This document shows positions 1 to 7,122 of a stretch of DNA of 32,392 nt, one piece after another (position 1 is the first letter of the stretch; every line of letters begins with the position of its first letter). Where the stretch lies: IMG/VR virus record IMGVR_UViG_3300034524_000188, positions 1 through 32,392 of that record, one strand, 5' to 3'. Source of the stretch: a virus. Position numbers and translations under genes: made by a program. The notes beneath the pieces were generated by a model that saw only the letters and a list, made by a program, of their open reading frames with translations, ran no database searches and was not told the origin of the DNA.

Positions 1-729
1 CTATACGTCCGGTTTGGGATAGGGTTCTATCGGCAATCTGAGTCGTTTTTGCCACGGCTTTTTGATGAAGTAGACGTAACGGAATTGCCTCAGCTTACAT
101 TTCTTGGCGCGATGAAGATTTTCACGCAGAAAGCGCCCGCGTTTACCGCCCTTCTTATGAGCGGTAAGCAACATCTCATGGTACGTATCGCCGTCCAATT
201 CATAGAAGGTTGTGTAATGATGGCCGCAGTAATGGAAGTTGCTGGCCTGATACACCACGCCCAATCCGCCGCATCGCTCGTCTGCAAAGGATTGGACCCA
301 TGCCACGGAAGGAATTGCCTTCTTGATGTACTTGAAAGCGTGGGAAATTGCTTGGCTCTCGCTGTTGCGCGGTGCGGCATCTGATAGCCACATACGGTTC
401 AACTCAAGGTATTCGCCCACGTTGGTATCTGCAACGACCTTACCGGCCCGGTGGGGGTTCAGGGCATAGCCGAACTGGAGGACTCCCTCCATCTTGCCAT
501 TCAGGAAGACTCCCAGATGCACGTAGCTGTTGTTCACTACCCGATGCGAATAGTGGTGTTTTACGATCACCTCGCGGGCCATGGCCACTGGGATGACTGC
601 CACATAGAAAGTGCGGCAGCCAAACCCGGCAACGGCCTTTGATCCGTAGATATACTCTCGATTGTCATTGAGCGGTGCCGCGATTTCGCCCGGATCGGGC
701 GGATGATGCGGCTTGCGTTTGCTGACCAA
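1..729 (-). CDS. mom: Mom-like DNA adenine modification protein
   Basis: 242 residues, close to the length of phage Mu Mom. Mom is a GNAT-fold enzyme that converts adenines of phage DNA to a carbamoylmethyl-type derivative and so protects it from host restriction. Visible hallmarks are KHHYSH at residues 57-62, ELNRMW at 109-114 and SFADERCGGLGVVYQASNF at 147-165, with Asp150 and Tyr160 in the most conserved part, followed by a Lys/Arg-rich C-terminus suited to DNA binding. I place the start at TTG (727-729) because a GGAGG lies six bases upstream and no ATG is available before the conserved region. The gene overlaps com by 65 bases in another frame, as com and mom do in Mu. The stop codon is the first three bases of the window, so the gene is complete. 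Function is inferred from family resemblance and from the com neighbour. Confidence 0.9.
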   Translation of the reverse strand: MVSKRKPHHPPDPGEIAAPLNDNREYIYGSKAVAGFGCRTFYVAVIPVAMAREVIVKHHYSHRVVNNSYVHLGVFLNGKMEGVLQFGYALNPHRAGKVVADTNVGEYLELNRMWLSDAAPRNSESQAISHAFKYIKKAIPSVAWVQSFADERCGGLGVVYQASNFHYCGHHYTTFYELDGDTYHEMLLTAHKKGGKRGRFLRENLHRAKKCKLRQFRYVYFIKKPWQKRLRLPIEPYPKPDV

Positions 730-892
730 ACGATGCCTCCAAAATTGGAAGCTCGGTGGCCTGCGATTTGGGACTCTCGGTCCTCAGGATATTAACGGTC
801 TTGCAGCGTGGGCATTTGATCTCCAGCCTTACAGCCTTGCCCCTTGCCAGTAGTTTGTCACATTTGCCGCAGCGGATATCCTGTTTTTGCAT
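665..892 (-). CDS. com: Com-like zinc-finger translational activator of mom
   Basis: 75 residues. Four cysteines in two CxxC pairs (CGKC at 8-11, CPRC at 27-30) form the small zinc finger of phage Mu Com, an mRNA-binding protein needed for mom translation. The core IRCGKCDKLL then IKCPRCK matches the family pattern of a CPRC knuckle after a short basic hairpin. The C-terminal 35 residues are low-complexity, rich in Ser, Gln and Ala, and probably exist because this DNA also encodes the mom start. The ATG at 890-892 has no recognisable Shine-Dalgarno (ACGTTTAACCG precedes it). Mu Com is slightly shorter. Identity is firm from the motif together with the overlapping mom; the regulatory role is inferred from Mu. 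Confidence 0.88.
   Translation of the reverse strand: MQKQDIRCGKCDKLLARGKAVRLEIKCPRCKTVNILRTESPKSQATELPILEASFGQQTQAASSARSGRNRGTAQ
736..751 (-). promoter_or_regulatory. Hairpin covering the mom Shine-Dalgarno
   Basis: On the minus strand CTTCCAATTTTGGAGG can fold with CTTCCA pairing to TGGAGG (one G-U pair). This buries the GGAGG that serves the TTG start of mom at 729. In Mu a translation-inhibiting stem at the mom start is opened by Com binding nearby. The position and effect here match that arrangement, but Com binding is inferred. Confidence 0.55.
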
Positions 893-915
893 TCGGTTAA
901 ACGTTGTTTTTACGC

Positions 916-952
916 CTAGTAGCTGCTAGTTCCATTTTCACCCTGATCAGGG
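916..952. promoter_or_regulatory. Two palindromes upstream of com, one with GATC
   Basis: CCCTGATCAGGG at 941-952 is a perfect 12-base palindrome centred on GATC. CTAGTAGCTGCTAG at 916-929 is an almost perfect inverted repeat. A further GATC lies at 977-980. The mom promoter of Mu is controlled through GATC sites (Dam methylation and OxyR), so these are candidate operators for the com-mom transcript. No convincing -10/-35 pair was found here, and it is not known from this window whether the host has Dam or OxyR. Confidence 0.35.
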
Positions 953-979
953 ACATGGAGCAGCGGCTTTGGCCGTGAT

Positions 980-1024
980 CCGGTACTCTTCTACCGGGCC
1001 AGTGGGGGTGTTAGTAGCACCCCC
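980..1024. other. Two adjacent hairpins in the spacer before com
   Basis: CCGGTA (980-985) pairs with TACCGG (992-997) around a six-base loop. GGGGGTG (1004-1010) pairs with CACCCCC (1018-1024) around a seven-base loop. Neither is followed by a T-run on either strand, so they are not standard terminators. They lie in the 243-base gene-free stretch 893-1135 between the last tail-operon gene and com, together with the hairpin at 1067-1092. Role unknown. Confidence 0.5.
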
Positions 1025-1066
1025 GCCTGTTCCTCTGGTTCTATGGTTTTGTCAGCTTCATTCCTG

Positions 1067-1092
1067 AGCGGCCCGGCACCAACCGGGCCGCT
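1067..1092 (+). terminator. Strong GC hairpin, terminator-like on the plus strand
   Basis: AGCGGCCCGG (1067-1076) and CCGGGCCGCT (1083-1092) form a perfect 10-base-pair stem with a six-base loop, followed on the plus strand by TTCGTTT. On the minus strand, the direction of the late operon, no T-run follows. It may stop antisense transcription entering the tail operon or act as a roadblock or stabiliser of late mRNA ends. Confidence 0.4.
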
Positions 1093-1135
1093 TTCGTTTG
1101 CATCGCTATCAATTTCCAGAGAACAAATCGTTGAG

Positions 1136-1390
1136 CTAATCCTCGGTGCCCCAGTGGGAACCACCGCAGAGACGCACGGCGCACCAGTACAGCCACGCCC
1201 GGACGGGATAGCCTCTGGCCTGCATGCAGTCCCGCAGGAGAGCGTCAGCCCATGCCCGCCATTCGGGTGGGCCACCCTGCTCATACGCCAGATCATGCTC
1301 GGTGCAGCAGTCTTCCCACGGGGGCAGCTTGCCAAACACCCTTTGCCAGAATTTGCTGATTGTGCCAGCTCCACCGCATCCGTTAGGCAT
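1136..1390 (-). CDS. Small phospholipase-A2-like protein
   Basis: 84 residues, with the start at ATG 1388-1390 overlapping the end of the fibre-assembly gene by eight bases. Two hallmarks of the phospholipase A2 fold are visible: a glycine-rich segment NGCGGAG at 3-9, where the calcium loop would be, and DCCTEHDLAY at 27-36, which carries the CCxxHD catalytic signature (His32, Asp33). AD followed by LLRDC at 48-54 could supply the second Asp (Asp49). Six cysteines could form disulfides. Enzymes of this type hydrolyse phospholipids. No signal peptide is seen. As the last gene of the tail operon it could act in membrane disruption at lysis or entry; that is inference. A longer reading from 1594 is unlikely because it lies over the upstream gene. 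Confidence 0.65.
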   Translation of the reverse strand: MPNGCGGAGTISKFWQRVFGKLPPWEDCCTEHDLAYEQGGPPEWRAWADALLRDCMQARGYPVRAWLYWCAVRLCGGSHWGTED

Positions 1391-1991
1391 TGTCGGCCTC
1401 CGGCAGCGTATACACGGGATTGATGGCCTGAATGGCAATAACGGCCTCGGCATCGTCGGCGATGGCGGTGGTAGCCTCCAGTGTGTCCTGGTATGCGAGG
1501 CGCTGGCCAACCACGTGGCCGGAAATCGCAACCCATGCCGCGCGGTTTGCAATGATCCGTTGGGCCAGCACTTCGGGTGCCATTCCACGGGCATTCGCTA
1601 TCGCCCTGATCAGCGGCGCCGGGGCGGCGGGATCAACTTGAACAGCCACAGCCTCCTGCCACTGCTGGTCCCACGATGCTATTTCAGTGGGGCCATATTC
1701 GCTACGCAGCGGGCTAAGTATAGCCTCGGCCCCATCACGTATGGCGCATTGCTTCATACTATAGGTGGAAGCACGGTCCAGCGCAGGCGGCGGGGTAAAG
1801 GTGATGCTACCATCTGCATGCACCGTCGTATTATGCGGCCCGGAGAGATGCGCATCATCGCCGAAGGTGCTGGCGATTTCTTCAGCGGAAAGCTCACGGG
1901 CCCCACGTTTCAACCAGCGAGTCGTATCCTCGGCATTATCAGCGTTGATCACCCGGCCGTCCAGAATAAACACACGAATCATAGCGCTCAT
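1383..1991 (-). CDS. Tail fibre assembly-type protein
   Basis: 202 residues. ATG at 1989-1991 is preceded by GGAGA. The N-terminal part looks like a small beta domain (MIRVFILDGRVINADN). The C-terminal half contains IIANRAAWVAISGHVVGQRLAY (about 146-167), a helical segment resembling those I associate with small proteins encoded directly after the tail fibre in Mu-like prophages. Such proteins are usually chaperones for fibre folding or attachment to the baseplate. It begins nine bases after the fibre gene ends. The chaperone role is inferred mainly from position; the sequence does not show it directly. Confidence 0.5.
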   Translation of the reverse strand: MSAMIRVFILDGRVINADNAEDTTRWLKRGARELSAEEIASTFGDDAHLSGPHNTTVHADGSITFTPPPALDRASTYSMKQCAIRDGAEAILSPLRSEYGPTEIASWDQQWQEAVAVQVDPAAPAPLIRAIANARGMAPEVLAQRIIANRAAWVAISGHVVGQRLAYQDTLEATTAIADDAEAVIAIQAINPVYTLPEADNA

Positions 1992-2000
1992 GAGGGTCTC

Positions 2001-3416
2001 CTATTGATAGGCGTAGATAGTGCCGCCGGAATAAATTGTGCCAATCTCCAGCACGACCTCAGCTGCGATCGGAATAACTATCGTTGCGTTCGTCGACCCC
2101 TGAGAAGAGCCAGAAAGAAATATGAATTGTTGCACTGAACTACCCGTTGCACCAATAGCGCCGCTTACCACTCTGTATGCTGTAGATGTGTTGCTTACAT
2201 TCATTATCAAATAGAGAGGCTTGCCCGCCAGTAAGCCAGAAACGGTCCATGTACCCGTAGTGCTGCGCGAGCCTTTCAGTTCTACGATGCTGCGATATTC
2301 GGCATCGCCTTTGTCGACTTTGTCCCCGTTGATCTGGGCCACCTGCCCAGCCAGCGCCAGCATATCAACCTGAGAGGCATTCACCGCAACGTCAGCTACC
2401 TTGATGCAAGGCAGCACATAGACGGTTTTGGGACGATTTTCTTCGGCTGTAGGGACAACGCGGTCGGCGGAGAAGTGCGTACCAGTTGTTGCTTGCACGC
2501 TTGCGTTCGTGGTGTAACCACCAATAGTACTGTCTCGGAAAACTGCTCCGGATTCAGTCTGCGCCCAGTTGGCACCCGACCATGCTGCTTCAATATTCCG
2601 GATGGCGTCGTTAACCCAATCCCCCACGCCTTTACCTGCCACACCATTCTGTGCAGCTGCAAAATAGTGCCGGTAGCACGGCAGGATGATGTAGGTATCC
2701 GTCAGAGCAAAGCGACCGCAGCTGCCTTCCTGTGCGGCGGCCTCGGCATCCCATGCCGCTTCGGTTGCGAGATAGCCGCCATCGGCCAGCACGCGGGCCA
2801 CGAGCTGAGGGTACAGTTCCCGTGTGAACTTCTGCTTCACGTTGGCTGCCACGCAGCCGGGTGAAGGTGTGCCCGTGGTGGACCAGCACAGATCGCCCAC
2901 GGCAACGCCGGTTCCGCCGCCTGATCCGATCTCCTTCCAGCTGCTCCAGACCCCTGCGCCGGTGCGGCGGCGGTTCCAGCCCGGATGGTCGGGATCGTCT
3001 GCTGTCCAGCACAGCTGGGTACGGCCCGCGTCAAGGGGCAGGACCATGGTGTGCACATATGCCCACGTGCCTGTAGGCAGGTCCGGTGCATTCTGGACAG
3101 TGGCGCTGTCACAGGCATACAGGCTGTTGTGGACGATGGCGTCGAGGTCGCCTTCATAGGCCGTATGCGTGCCAGCGACTTCAAAGCCCTTGAAGCGTAC
3201 CCCGGCCAGCTTCACAATGGCCTGCGCAAGCTGGTTGAGCTGCTCCCCATCCGGGGTAAGACCTGCGGCTTCAATGGCGGCAACGATTTCGCGCATGGGG
3301 TGTTCTATGGCGGCGGCTGGCGGGATACTGCCTTCAACCCCCTGCGCCGGGTTTCCGTCCACAAACGGCCTGTTCGAGTTTGCTAGATCGCCATTAATTG
3401 GCGCTACATACTTCAC
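2001..3416 (-). CDS. Tail fibre protein
   Basis: 471 residues from GTG 3414-3416, chosen because GGAGG lies six bases upstream, giving MKYVAPINGD at the N-terminus. The N-terminal part (about 40-75) has a helical segment with PMREIVAAIEAAGLTPDG and LNQLAQAIVKLAG, typical of the base of phage fibres and collars. The middle is rich in Gly, Thr and Trp, and the C-terminal 100 residues are Ser/Thr/Gly-rich beta sequence (SGSSQGSTNATIVIP) ending in an aromatic tail, expected for a receptor-binding tip. It recognises the host surface at adsorption. Unlike Mu there is no second fibre set or Gin invertase nearby, so host range looks fixed. Confidence 0.75.
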   Translation of the reverse strand: MKYVAPINGDLANSNRPFVDGNPAQGVEGSIPPAAAIEHPMREIVAAIEAAGLTPDGEQLNQLAQAIVKLAGVRFKGFEVAGTHTAYEGDLDAIVHNSLYACDSATVQNAPDLPTGTWAYVHTMVLPLDAGRTQLCWTADDPDHPGWNRRRTGAGVWSSWKEIGSGGGTGVAVGDLCWSTTGTPSPGCVAANVKQKFTRELYPQLVARVLADGGYLATEAAWDAEAAAQEGSCGRFALTDTYIILPCYRHYFAAAQNGVAGKGVGDWVNDAIRNIEAAWSGANWAQTESGAVFRDSTIGGYTTNASVQATTGTHFSADRVVPTAEENRPKTVYVLPCIKVADVAVNASQVDMLALAGQVAQINGDKVDKGDAEYRSIVELKGSRSTTGTWTVSGLLAGKPLYLIMNVSNTSTAYRVVSGAIGATGSSVQQFIFLSGSSQGSTNATIVIPIAAEVVLEIGTIYSGGTIYAYQ

Positions 3417-3418
3417 GG

Positions 3419-4018
3419 TTAACCTCCATAGCCTACAGTGAGTATAGTGTGTGACGGGGCCAGCCTCTTCAGCCAGCACTCAAGTTCTTCCGCGTAGTCG
3501 ATGCGGGCAAGCGGGTCCGTGCCGCATTGCGATGCACCGCACCGGAACCATGTTACGCGCTGTTCTGTAACCTGCACGTGCCAGCAGCGCCGACAGGATG
3601 CCGAGCCGTTCAGAGCGTCAGCTCCAAGATGGCTCAACCCGCAGATAAACGGTCTGTATTCAGTTATCGTAATGGTGGCCCCAAGGCGTTCCGCCAGAGC
3701 CATAAAGAAGGTGATATCCTGTCCCCATTTGGCGGTAAGCTTGAAGAGCACCGCATTGCGCCGCTGTTGAATGGTATTGCCCTCTTCCGAACAGGTATCA
3801 GGCAGCCCCACAACACGCTCCCAATCGGTAAGCATCTCCAGCGCCGTCCGGGGGTCCGCCTCTTCCACAAGACGGTCAAATCGTGCATGCGCGCGAGCCA
3901 ATTCCGGTGCGCCGCCCTGCATCAAGCCGGAAAGCACTGAGCCTTCCTCCTGCGGCCATGTCTTCCCAACGGGCAGTAGGGCCTTCAACTGATTGTAGTA
4001 TTCCGCGACTAAGCCCAC
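3419..4018 (-). CDS. DUF2313 baseplate/tail protein (Mu gp48-like)
   Basis: 199 residues from GTG 4016-4018, preceded at good spacing by CGGAGG; an ATG at 4039 would add seven residues. The opening VAEYYNQLKALLPVGKTWP and the segment DRLVEEADPRTALEMLTDWERVVGLPD are characteristic of the YmfQ/DUF2313 family, which sits between baseplate J and the tail fibre in Mu-like and P2-like phages and belongs to the baseplate periphery. Several cysteines (CRRCW, CGASQC) cluster in the C-terminal half. It overlaps gp47 by ten bases and ends two bases before the fibre start. Confidence 0.85.
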   Translation of the reverse strand: MGLVAEYYNQLKALLPVGKTWPQEEGSVLSGLMQGGAPELARAHARFDRLVEEADPRTALEMLTDWERVVGLPDTCSEEGNTIQQRRNAVLFKLTAKWGQDITFFMALAERLGATITITEYRPFICGLSHLGADALNGSASCRRCWHVQVTEQRVTWFRCGASQCGTDPLARIDYAEELECWLKRLAPSHTILTVGYGG

Positions 4019-5070
4019 GTTACCCCTCCGAAAACACATATTTCACCTAGTCCGTGAGGCACGTCAGCTACGGGATACACCAACTGATGGTCGTATTCGC
4101 CGACGGCTATGGAAATGGCCTCCCGAATATGGCTGACCAAAATGGTTCCGCCCGGCTCCGCCTCACGCCGGATCAGGTCGGCCAATTCGGCTTCTATGGC
4201 CGCACGTGCGCTAACGGTGTCGGGGTTCAATCCGACAAGTTGTACAGTCAGCGCTACGGCCACAGGAGCCACTACAAAAACATCGGCAGTGACGGGCCGA
4301 ACTGTCTGGAGATGATCGTCCACATCATTCACGGCCTGCGCCGAGGGGATGCCGTTGCCGACTCCGTCGGTCATGAAGCGCACAGTGACCGTCCCCTCGC
4401 CCATCTCGCGCGGATAGCACCATGCGCGAGTCACTTCCACACCATGCTTGTCCCGTTCCATGGCCCACGCGATATAGTCGTGTGTTGCACCACCGCAGGG
4501 CGGCTCCTGAATGCGAAACAGCAGACGTTTAAGCAATGAGGCGTCAGTTTCCGCATCTGCGCCGCCGGTAATACCGCCTGAAGCGACCACGCCGTCGGGC
4601 AGGATACCACCCACGGGAGAGATCAGGCTCACGGGTGAAGCAGCGGAGAAATTGCCTACGGTTCCGGCCTTCAAGGCGACGACAGCGACGGTAACGCTCC
4701 CATTAGCCACGGCTGCGGATGTGGTGGACTGAAATTCCATGTCGTCAATGAGCATCTGCACGCCAGACGGAAAGACGACTGATTCCGCGCCTTGGAAAGT
4801 GACAAAGCCTGATGCCGCAGTTGCCGCCTTTCGGGTGATTTTCCAAATTCCTGCATGCCGGGCCAGAAAGGTGCTGTCCGCCGTATCGGGCAGAATCTGC
4901 TTGGAGATATATTCGCCGTATCCATAAACCCCATGCACGGCACCGGCCCAAACCCTGCCGATCACATCCAGCACATTACGGCGCGCCCGTGCGAGCAGTC
5001 CCAGCGCGGCATCAAAATCCGCCCTGATGCGAGTAGAGATCGTGGTCAACGTTGGGCGCTGGAACGGCAT
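4009..5070 (-). CDS. Baseplate J-like protein (Mu gp47)
   Basis: 353 residues, ATG at 5068-5070. The order of segments fits the baseplate J family: an N-terminal helical region (PTLTTISTRIRADFDAAL), the conserved stretch containing ADSTFLARHAGIWKI (about 64-78), the beta core with FPSGVQM, and the G-rich turn SGGITGGADAETDASLLKRLL before RIQEPPCGGATHDYIAWA (about 192-209). The family forms the wedge of the contractile-tail baseplate. It overlaps gp46 by one base and gp48 by ten, indicating coupled translation in the tail operon. Confidence 0.93.
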   Translation of the reverse strand: MPFQRPTLTTISTRIRADFDAALGLLARARRNVLDVIGRVWAGAVHGVYGYGEYISKQILPDTADSTFLARHAGIWKITRKAATAASGFVTFQGAESVVFPSGVQMLIDDMEFQSTTSAAVANGSVTVAVVALKAGTVGNFSAASPVSLISPVGGILPDGVVASGGITGGADAETDASLLKRLLFRIQEPPCGGATHDYIAWAMERDKHGVEVTRAWCYPREMGEGTVTVRFMTDGVGNGIPSAQAVNDVDDHLQTVRPVTADVFVVAPVAVALTVQLVGLNPDTVSARAAIEAELADLIRREAEPGGTILVSHIREAISIAVGEYDHQLVYPVADVPHGLGEICVFGGVTWA

Positions 5071-5525
5071 CAGGCCACCTCCGTGTAATTTGTGGTATAG
5101 GTTGCTTCGAAACGCTCCCCGTCGGCCTTGCGCATGTCGATCCGCAACGCAAGCAACCCTCTGCGGGGATTGGTGGCCGTGATCCTCAGTGCGGTTGCGT
5201 GACCATCAGTCATCAGCCATTGCAGAGCCTCAACGGCGTATTCTTCCGCTCTAGCCAGCACTTCCGAAAGCTGCTTTTCGCGGGACAGCAGCCATAGGCG
5301 GGAACCTATGCGGTCAACGGGATCATCGGACAACATATCGCCCCACCAGCCCCGGCGGTCCTTCTCGCCGGCGGGCAACTCGTCTTCATCATCAGCCCTA
5401 CGGTCGGTAAACAGGCTCATGACAATGGCGGTCTGCAGGCCGGTGTCCGTTTTCAGATCAAGGCCGTCTTGGGCAAGGTCGCCTGACAGCAAGCTGCCAT
5501 CAAAAGCCAACAGCAGGTCCATCAT
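5070..5525 (-). CDS. Phage gp46-family baseplate protein
   Basis: 151 residues, beginning with two ATG codons (5523-5525 and 5520-5522) behind AAGGAG. The first half contains LKTDTGLQTAIVMSLFTDRRA and the RRGWWGD element (about 55-61) that marks the gp46 family of Mu-like phages and its P2 gpW-type relatives; the second half has ITATNPRRGLLALRIDM. These proteins connect baseplate wedge and tube. Position between gp45 and gp47, with overlaps of four and one bases, is exactly the Mu order. Confidence 0.9.
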   Translation of the reverse strand: MMDLLLAFDGSLLSGDLAQDGLDLKTDTGLQTAIVMSLFTDRRADDEDELPAGEKDRRGWWGDMLSDDPVDRIGSRLWLLSREKQLSEVLARAEEYAVEALQWLMTDGHATALRITATNPRRGLLALRIDMRKADGERFEATYTTNYTEVA

Positions 5526-6097
5526 GCGCTCCTTGTGATGTCTGATCCGGCGTGGATCACTCCGGTCAGGCCGGCGCTTGAGCCGCTGCTGATCATGACC
5601 GGGTCGCCAACGCGGGCCACTGGCCGCAAATCGCCATCGCCCAAGCTGATGGAGCTTGCCTTGACGGTAGCCTGCGTTGCTTCAACACGGACCTTCGGCG
5701 CGCTGATCCGCACGCCGTCCGGACGCGTGGTCCGTAATTCGATGCCGTCACGCATCAGGTGTACCGCCTGCCCCTGATCATCGTGCAAGGCCACCTCACC
5801 GGCTTTCAATCCGGTCAGGCGGTAGCGCCTGTCTTCCACGGCGATGACAATGGCGTGACTGCGCAGGCCTCCCACGGCCACCACAACGCCTTCAGCGCCC
5901 GGCTGGGGGTGGCTGGTAAAACCGTATTCCTGATGACGCTCGACGCGATCCAGCACCTCGCCTTCCAACGCGCGGATTTGCAGTTGCTGCACACCGGGTG
6001 CATCATTGACGGCCAGCAGGACACAGCGCCCCACCATCAGCGCCATACGTCGCCGTAGCGGTGCAACCAGTTTGGCAACGGTACGGGCTAATTCCAT
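5522..6097 (-). CDS. Baseplate assembly protein V / gp45-like spike
   Basis: 191 residues, ATG 6095-6097. N-terminal helical region (about 1-30) is followed by an OB-like domain with QQLQIRALEGEVLDRVER, EYGFTSHPQPGAEGVVVAVGG (58-78) and HAIVIAVED, and by a C-terminal beta-helical part rich in Val and Thr alternation (RISAPKVRVEATQATVKASSI). This is the layout of the Mu gp45 / P2 gpV membrane-piercing spike at the tip of the contractile tail. It overlaps gp44 by ten bases and gp46 by four. Confidence 0.9.
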   Translation of the reverse strand: MELARTVAKLVAPLRRRMALMVGRCVLLAVNDAPGVQQLQIRALEGEVLDRVERHQEYGFTSHPQPGAEGVVVAVGGLRSHAIVIAVEDRRYRLTGLKAGEVALHDDQGQAVHLMRDGIELRTTRPDGVRISAPKVRVEATQATVKASSISLGDGDLRPVARVGDPVMISSGSSAGLTGVIHAGSDITRSA

Positions 6098-7122
6098 TCC
6101 GAGACGTCCTTTTCCTTCTCAGGGCGCATATCAAACGCCTCCTGAGGCATTAACGAAAGCTCCGTAACTGTGCCGGATTCATCCAGCGACAGTGCAACCG
6201 CCGTAATCAACAGGTCCGTATCCACGCCCAGCCAAGGACTGGAGACACGCACCAAACGGTTGGGCATCCATAGAGCGCCTCCGGGCACCTCTCTCCAACC
6301 CTGCACGGTCACGGAAACGGAGTTACCCTTGGCGCGGCGGTACACCTTTTCCCACTCGGCGCGGGTTGCCGCCGCAGAGGCGTCAGTCGCGTCCTCCGCA
6401 ATCAGGGTCAGGGGGCGGTACCGGGTCACGGCACTGTCCAAGGCGGTCCCTTTCACATGTGCTGCCGTAGAAGGTTCTTCCAGCGGCTGCTGGCCCTTGA
6501 CCGTGTAACGGGAAAAGCGGTCCTTCAAACTGAATTGCGCCGAGGCCTTGAGAATATTTTTGCCCTGCACCAGCGCCACGGCGGCGCGTCCGCCCTTGCC
6601 GCTGCGCGTGATCAGCAGATTCCCGTTCACGTCGCTGGTTGCGAGCACGGCCCGCATACGCGCCATGCGTTCTATGGCCTCAAACGCCGTCTCCGACTCT
6701 TCAAGGCGGAAACGCTTGAACGGGTCAGAGGGAACATTGACGGATACGGCGACACCAAAGGGCTTGGATATCGCCGAGGCGATGTATTCCATCGACCTGT
6801 TGTGCCATTCACCCGGAGAGTTGGATGCTGAGCAATCCACCAGATCACCGGTGGCATCCCTGCCGCTCACCGTCACCAAATGCGACGTTGCGTCATAGCT
6901 GGGCGACACATCATCCACGTACCCCGTGATCACCACATCACCATCCAGCCGCAGGGTACAGGACTCGCCGGGACGGACGGGGCGGGCTACATCCTGTCCG
7001 GGCCAGCGGTCCGTCAGGGCAAGGGAAAAAGTGCCGGAAACAGCATCCAGCGAGCGGGCAACCCGAACTCTGGTCCATCCTCCATATTCCATGCCGCCGA
7101 TGGTCAACACAGCATTAGGCAT
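6088..7122 (-). CDS. P: Baseplate hub protein (Mu gp44, P)
   Basis: 344 residues from ATG 7120-7122, chosen because GGAGG precedes it by six bases and the preceding 38 codons overlap gp43. The sequence starts MPNAVLTIGGMEYGGW, continues with beta-rich FSLALTDRWPG and GESCTLRLDGDVVITGYVDDVSPSYD (residues about 52-77), and has the later elements ISKPFGVAV, GKNILKASAQFSLKDRFSRY and VKGQ. This pattern is that of the Mu gp44 / T4 gp27-like hub ring that holds the spike. Eight-base overlap with gp43. Confidence 0.9.
   Translation of the reverse strand: MPNAVLTIGGMEYGGWTRVRVARSLDAVSGTFSLALTDRWPGQDVARPVRPGESCTLRLDGDVVITGYVDDVSPSYDATSHLVTVSGRDATGDLVDCSASNSPGEWHNRSMEYIASAISKPFGVAVSVNVPSDPFKRFRLEESETAFEAIERMARMRAVLATSDVNGNLLITRSGKGGRAAVALVQGKNILKASAQFSLKDRFSRYTVKGQQPLEEPSTAAHVKGTALDSAVTRYRPLTLIAEDATDASAAATRAEWEKVYRRAKGNSVSVTVQGWREVPGGALWMPNRLVRVSSPWLGVDTDLLITAVALSLDESGTVTELSLMPQEAFDMRPEKEKDVSEWN

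Noticed and set aside
991-1536. 181-residue minus-strand frame overlapping the fibre-assembly and PLA2-like genes
   Set aside because: It runs in another frame across two better supported genes and through the hairpin-rich spacer; sequence is Arg/Pro/Gly-rich filler without family features.
1391-1594. Longer N-terminus for the PLA2-like protein
   Set aside because: These 68 codons overlap the fibre-assembly gene completely and have no family character; the ATG at 1390 overlaps the upstream stop by eight bases in the usual way.
1-3416. Invertible tail-fibre segment with a Gin-type recombinase
   Set aside because: Only one fibre gene and one assembly gene are present, no inverted recombination sites were noticed and no serine invertase is encoded.
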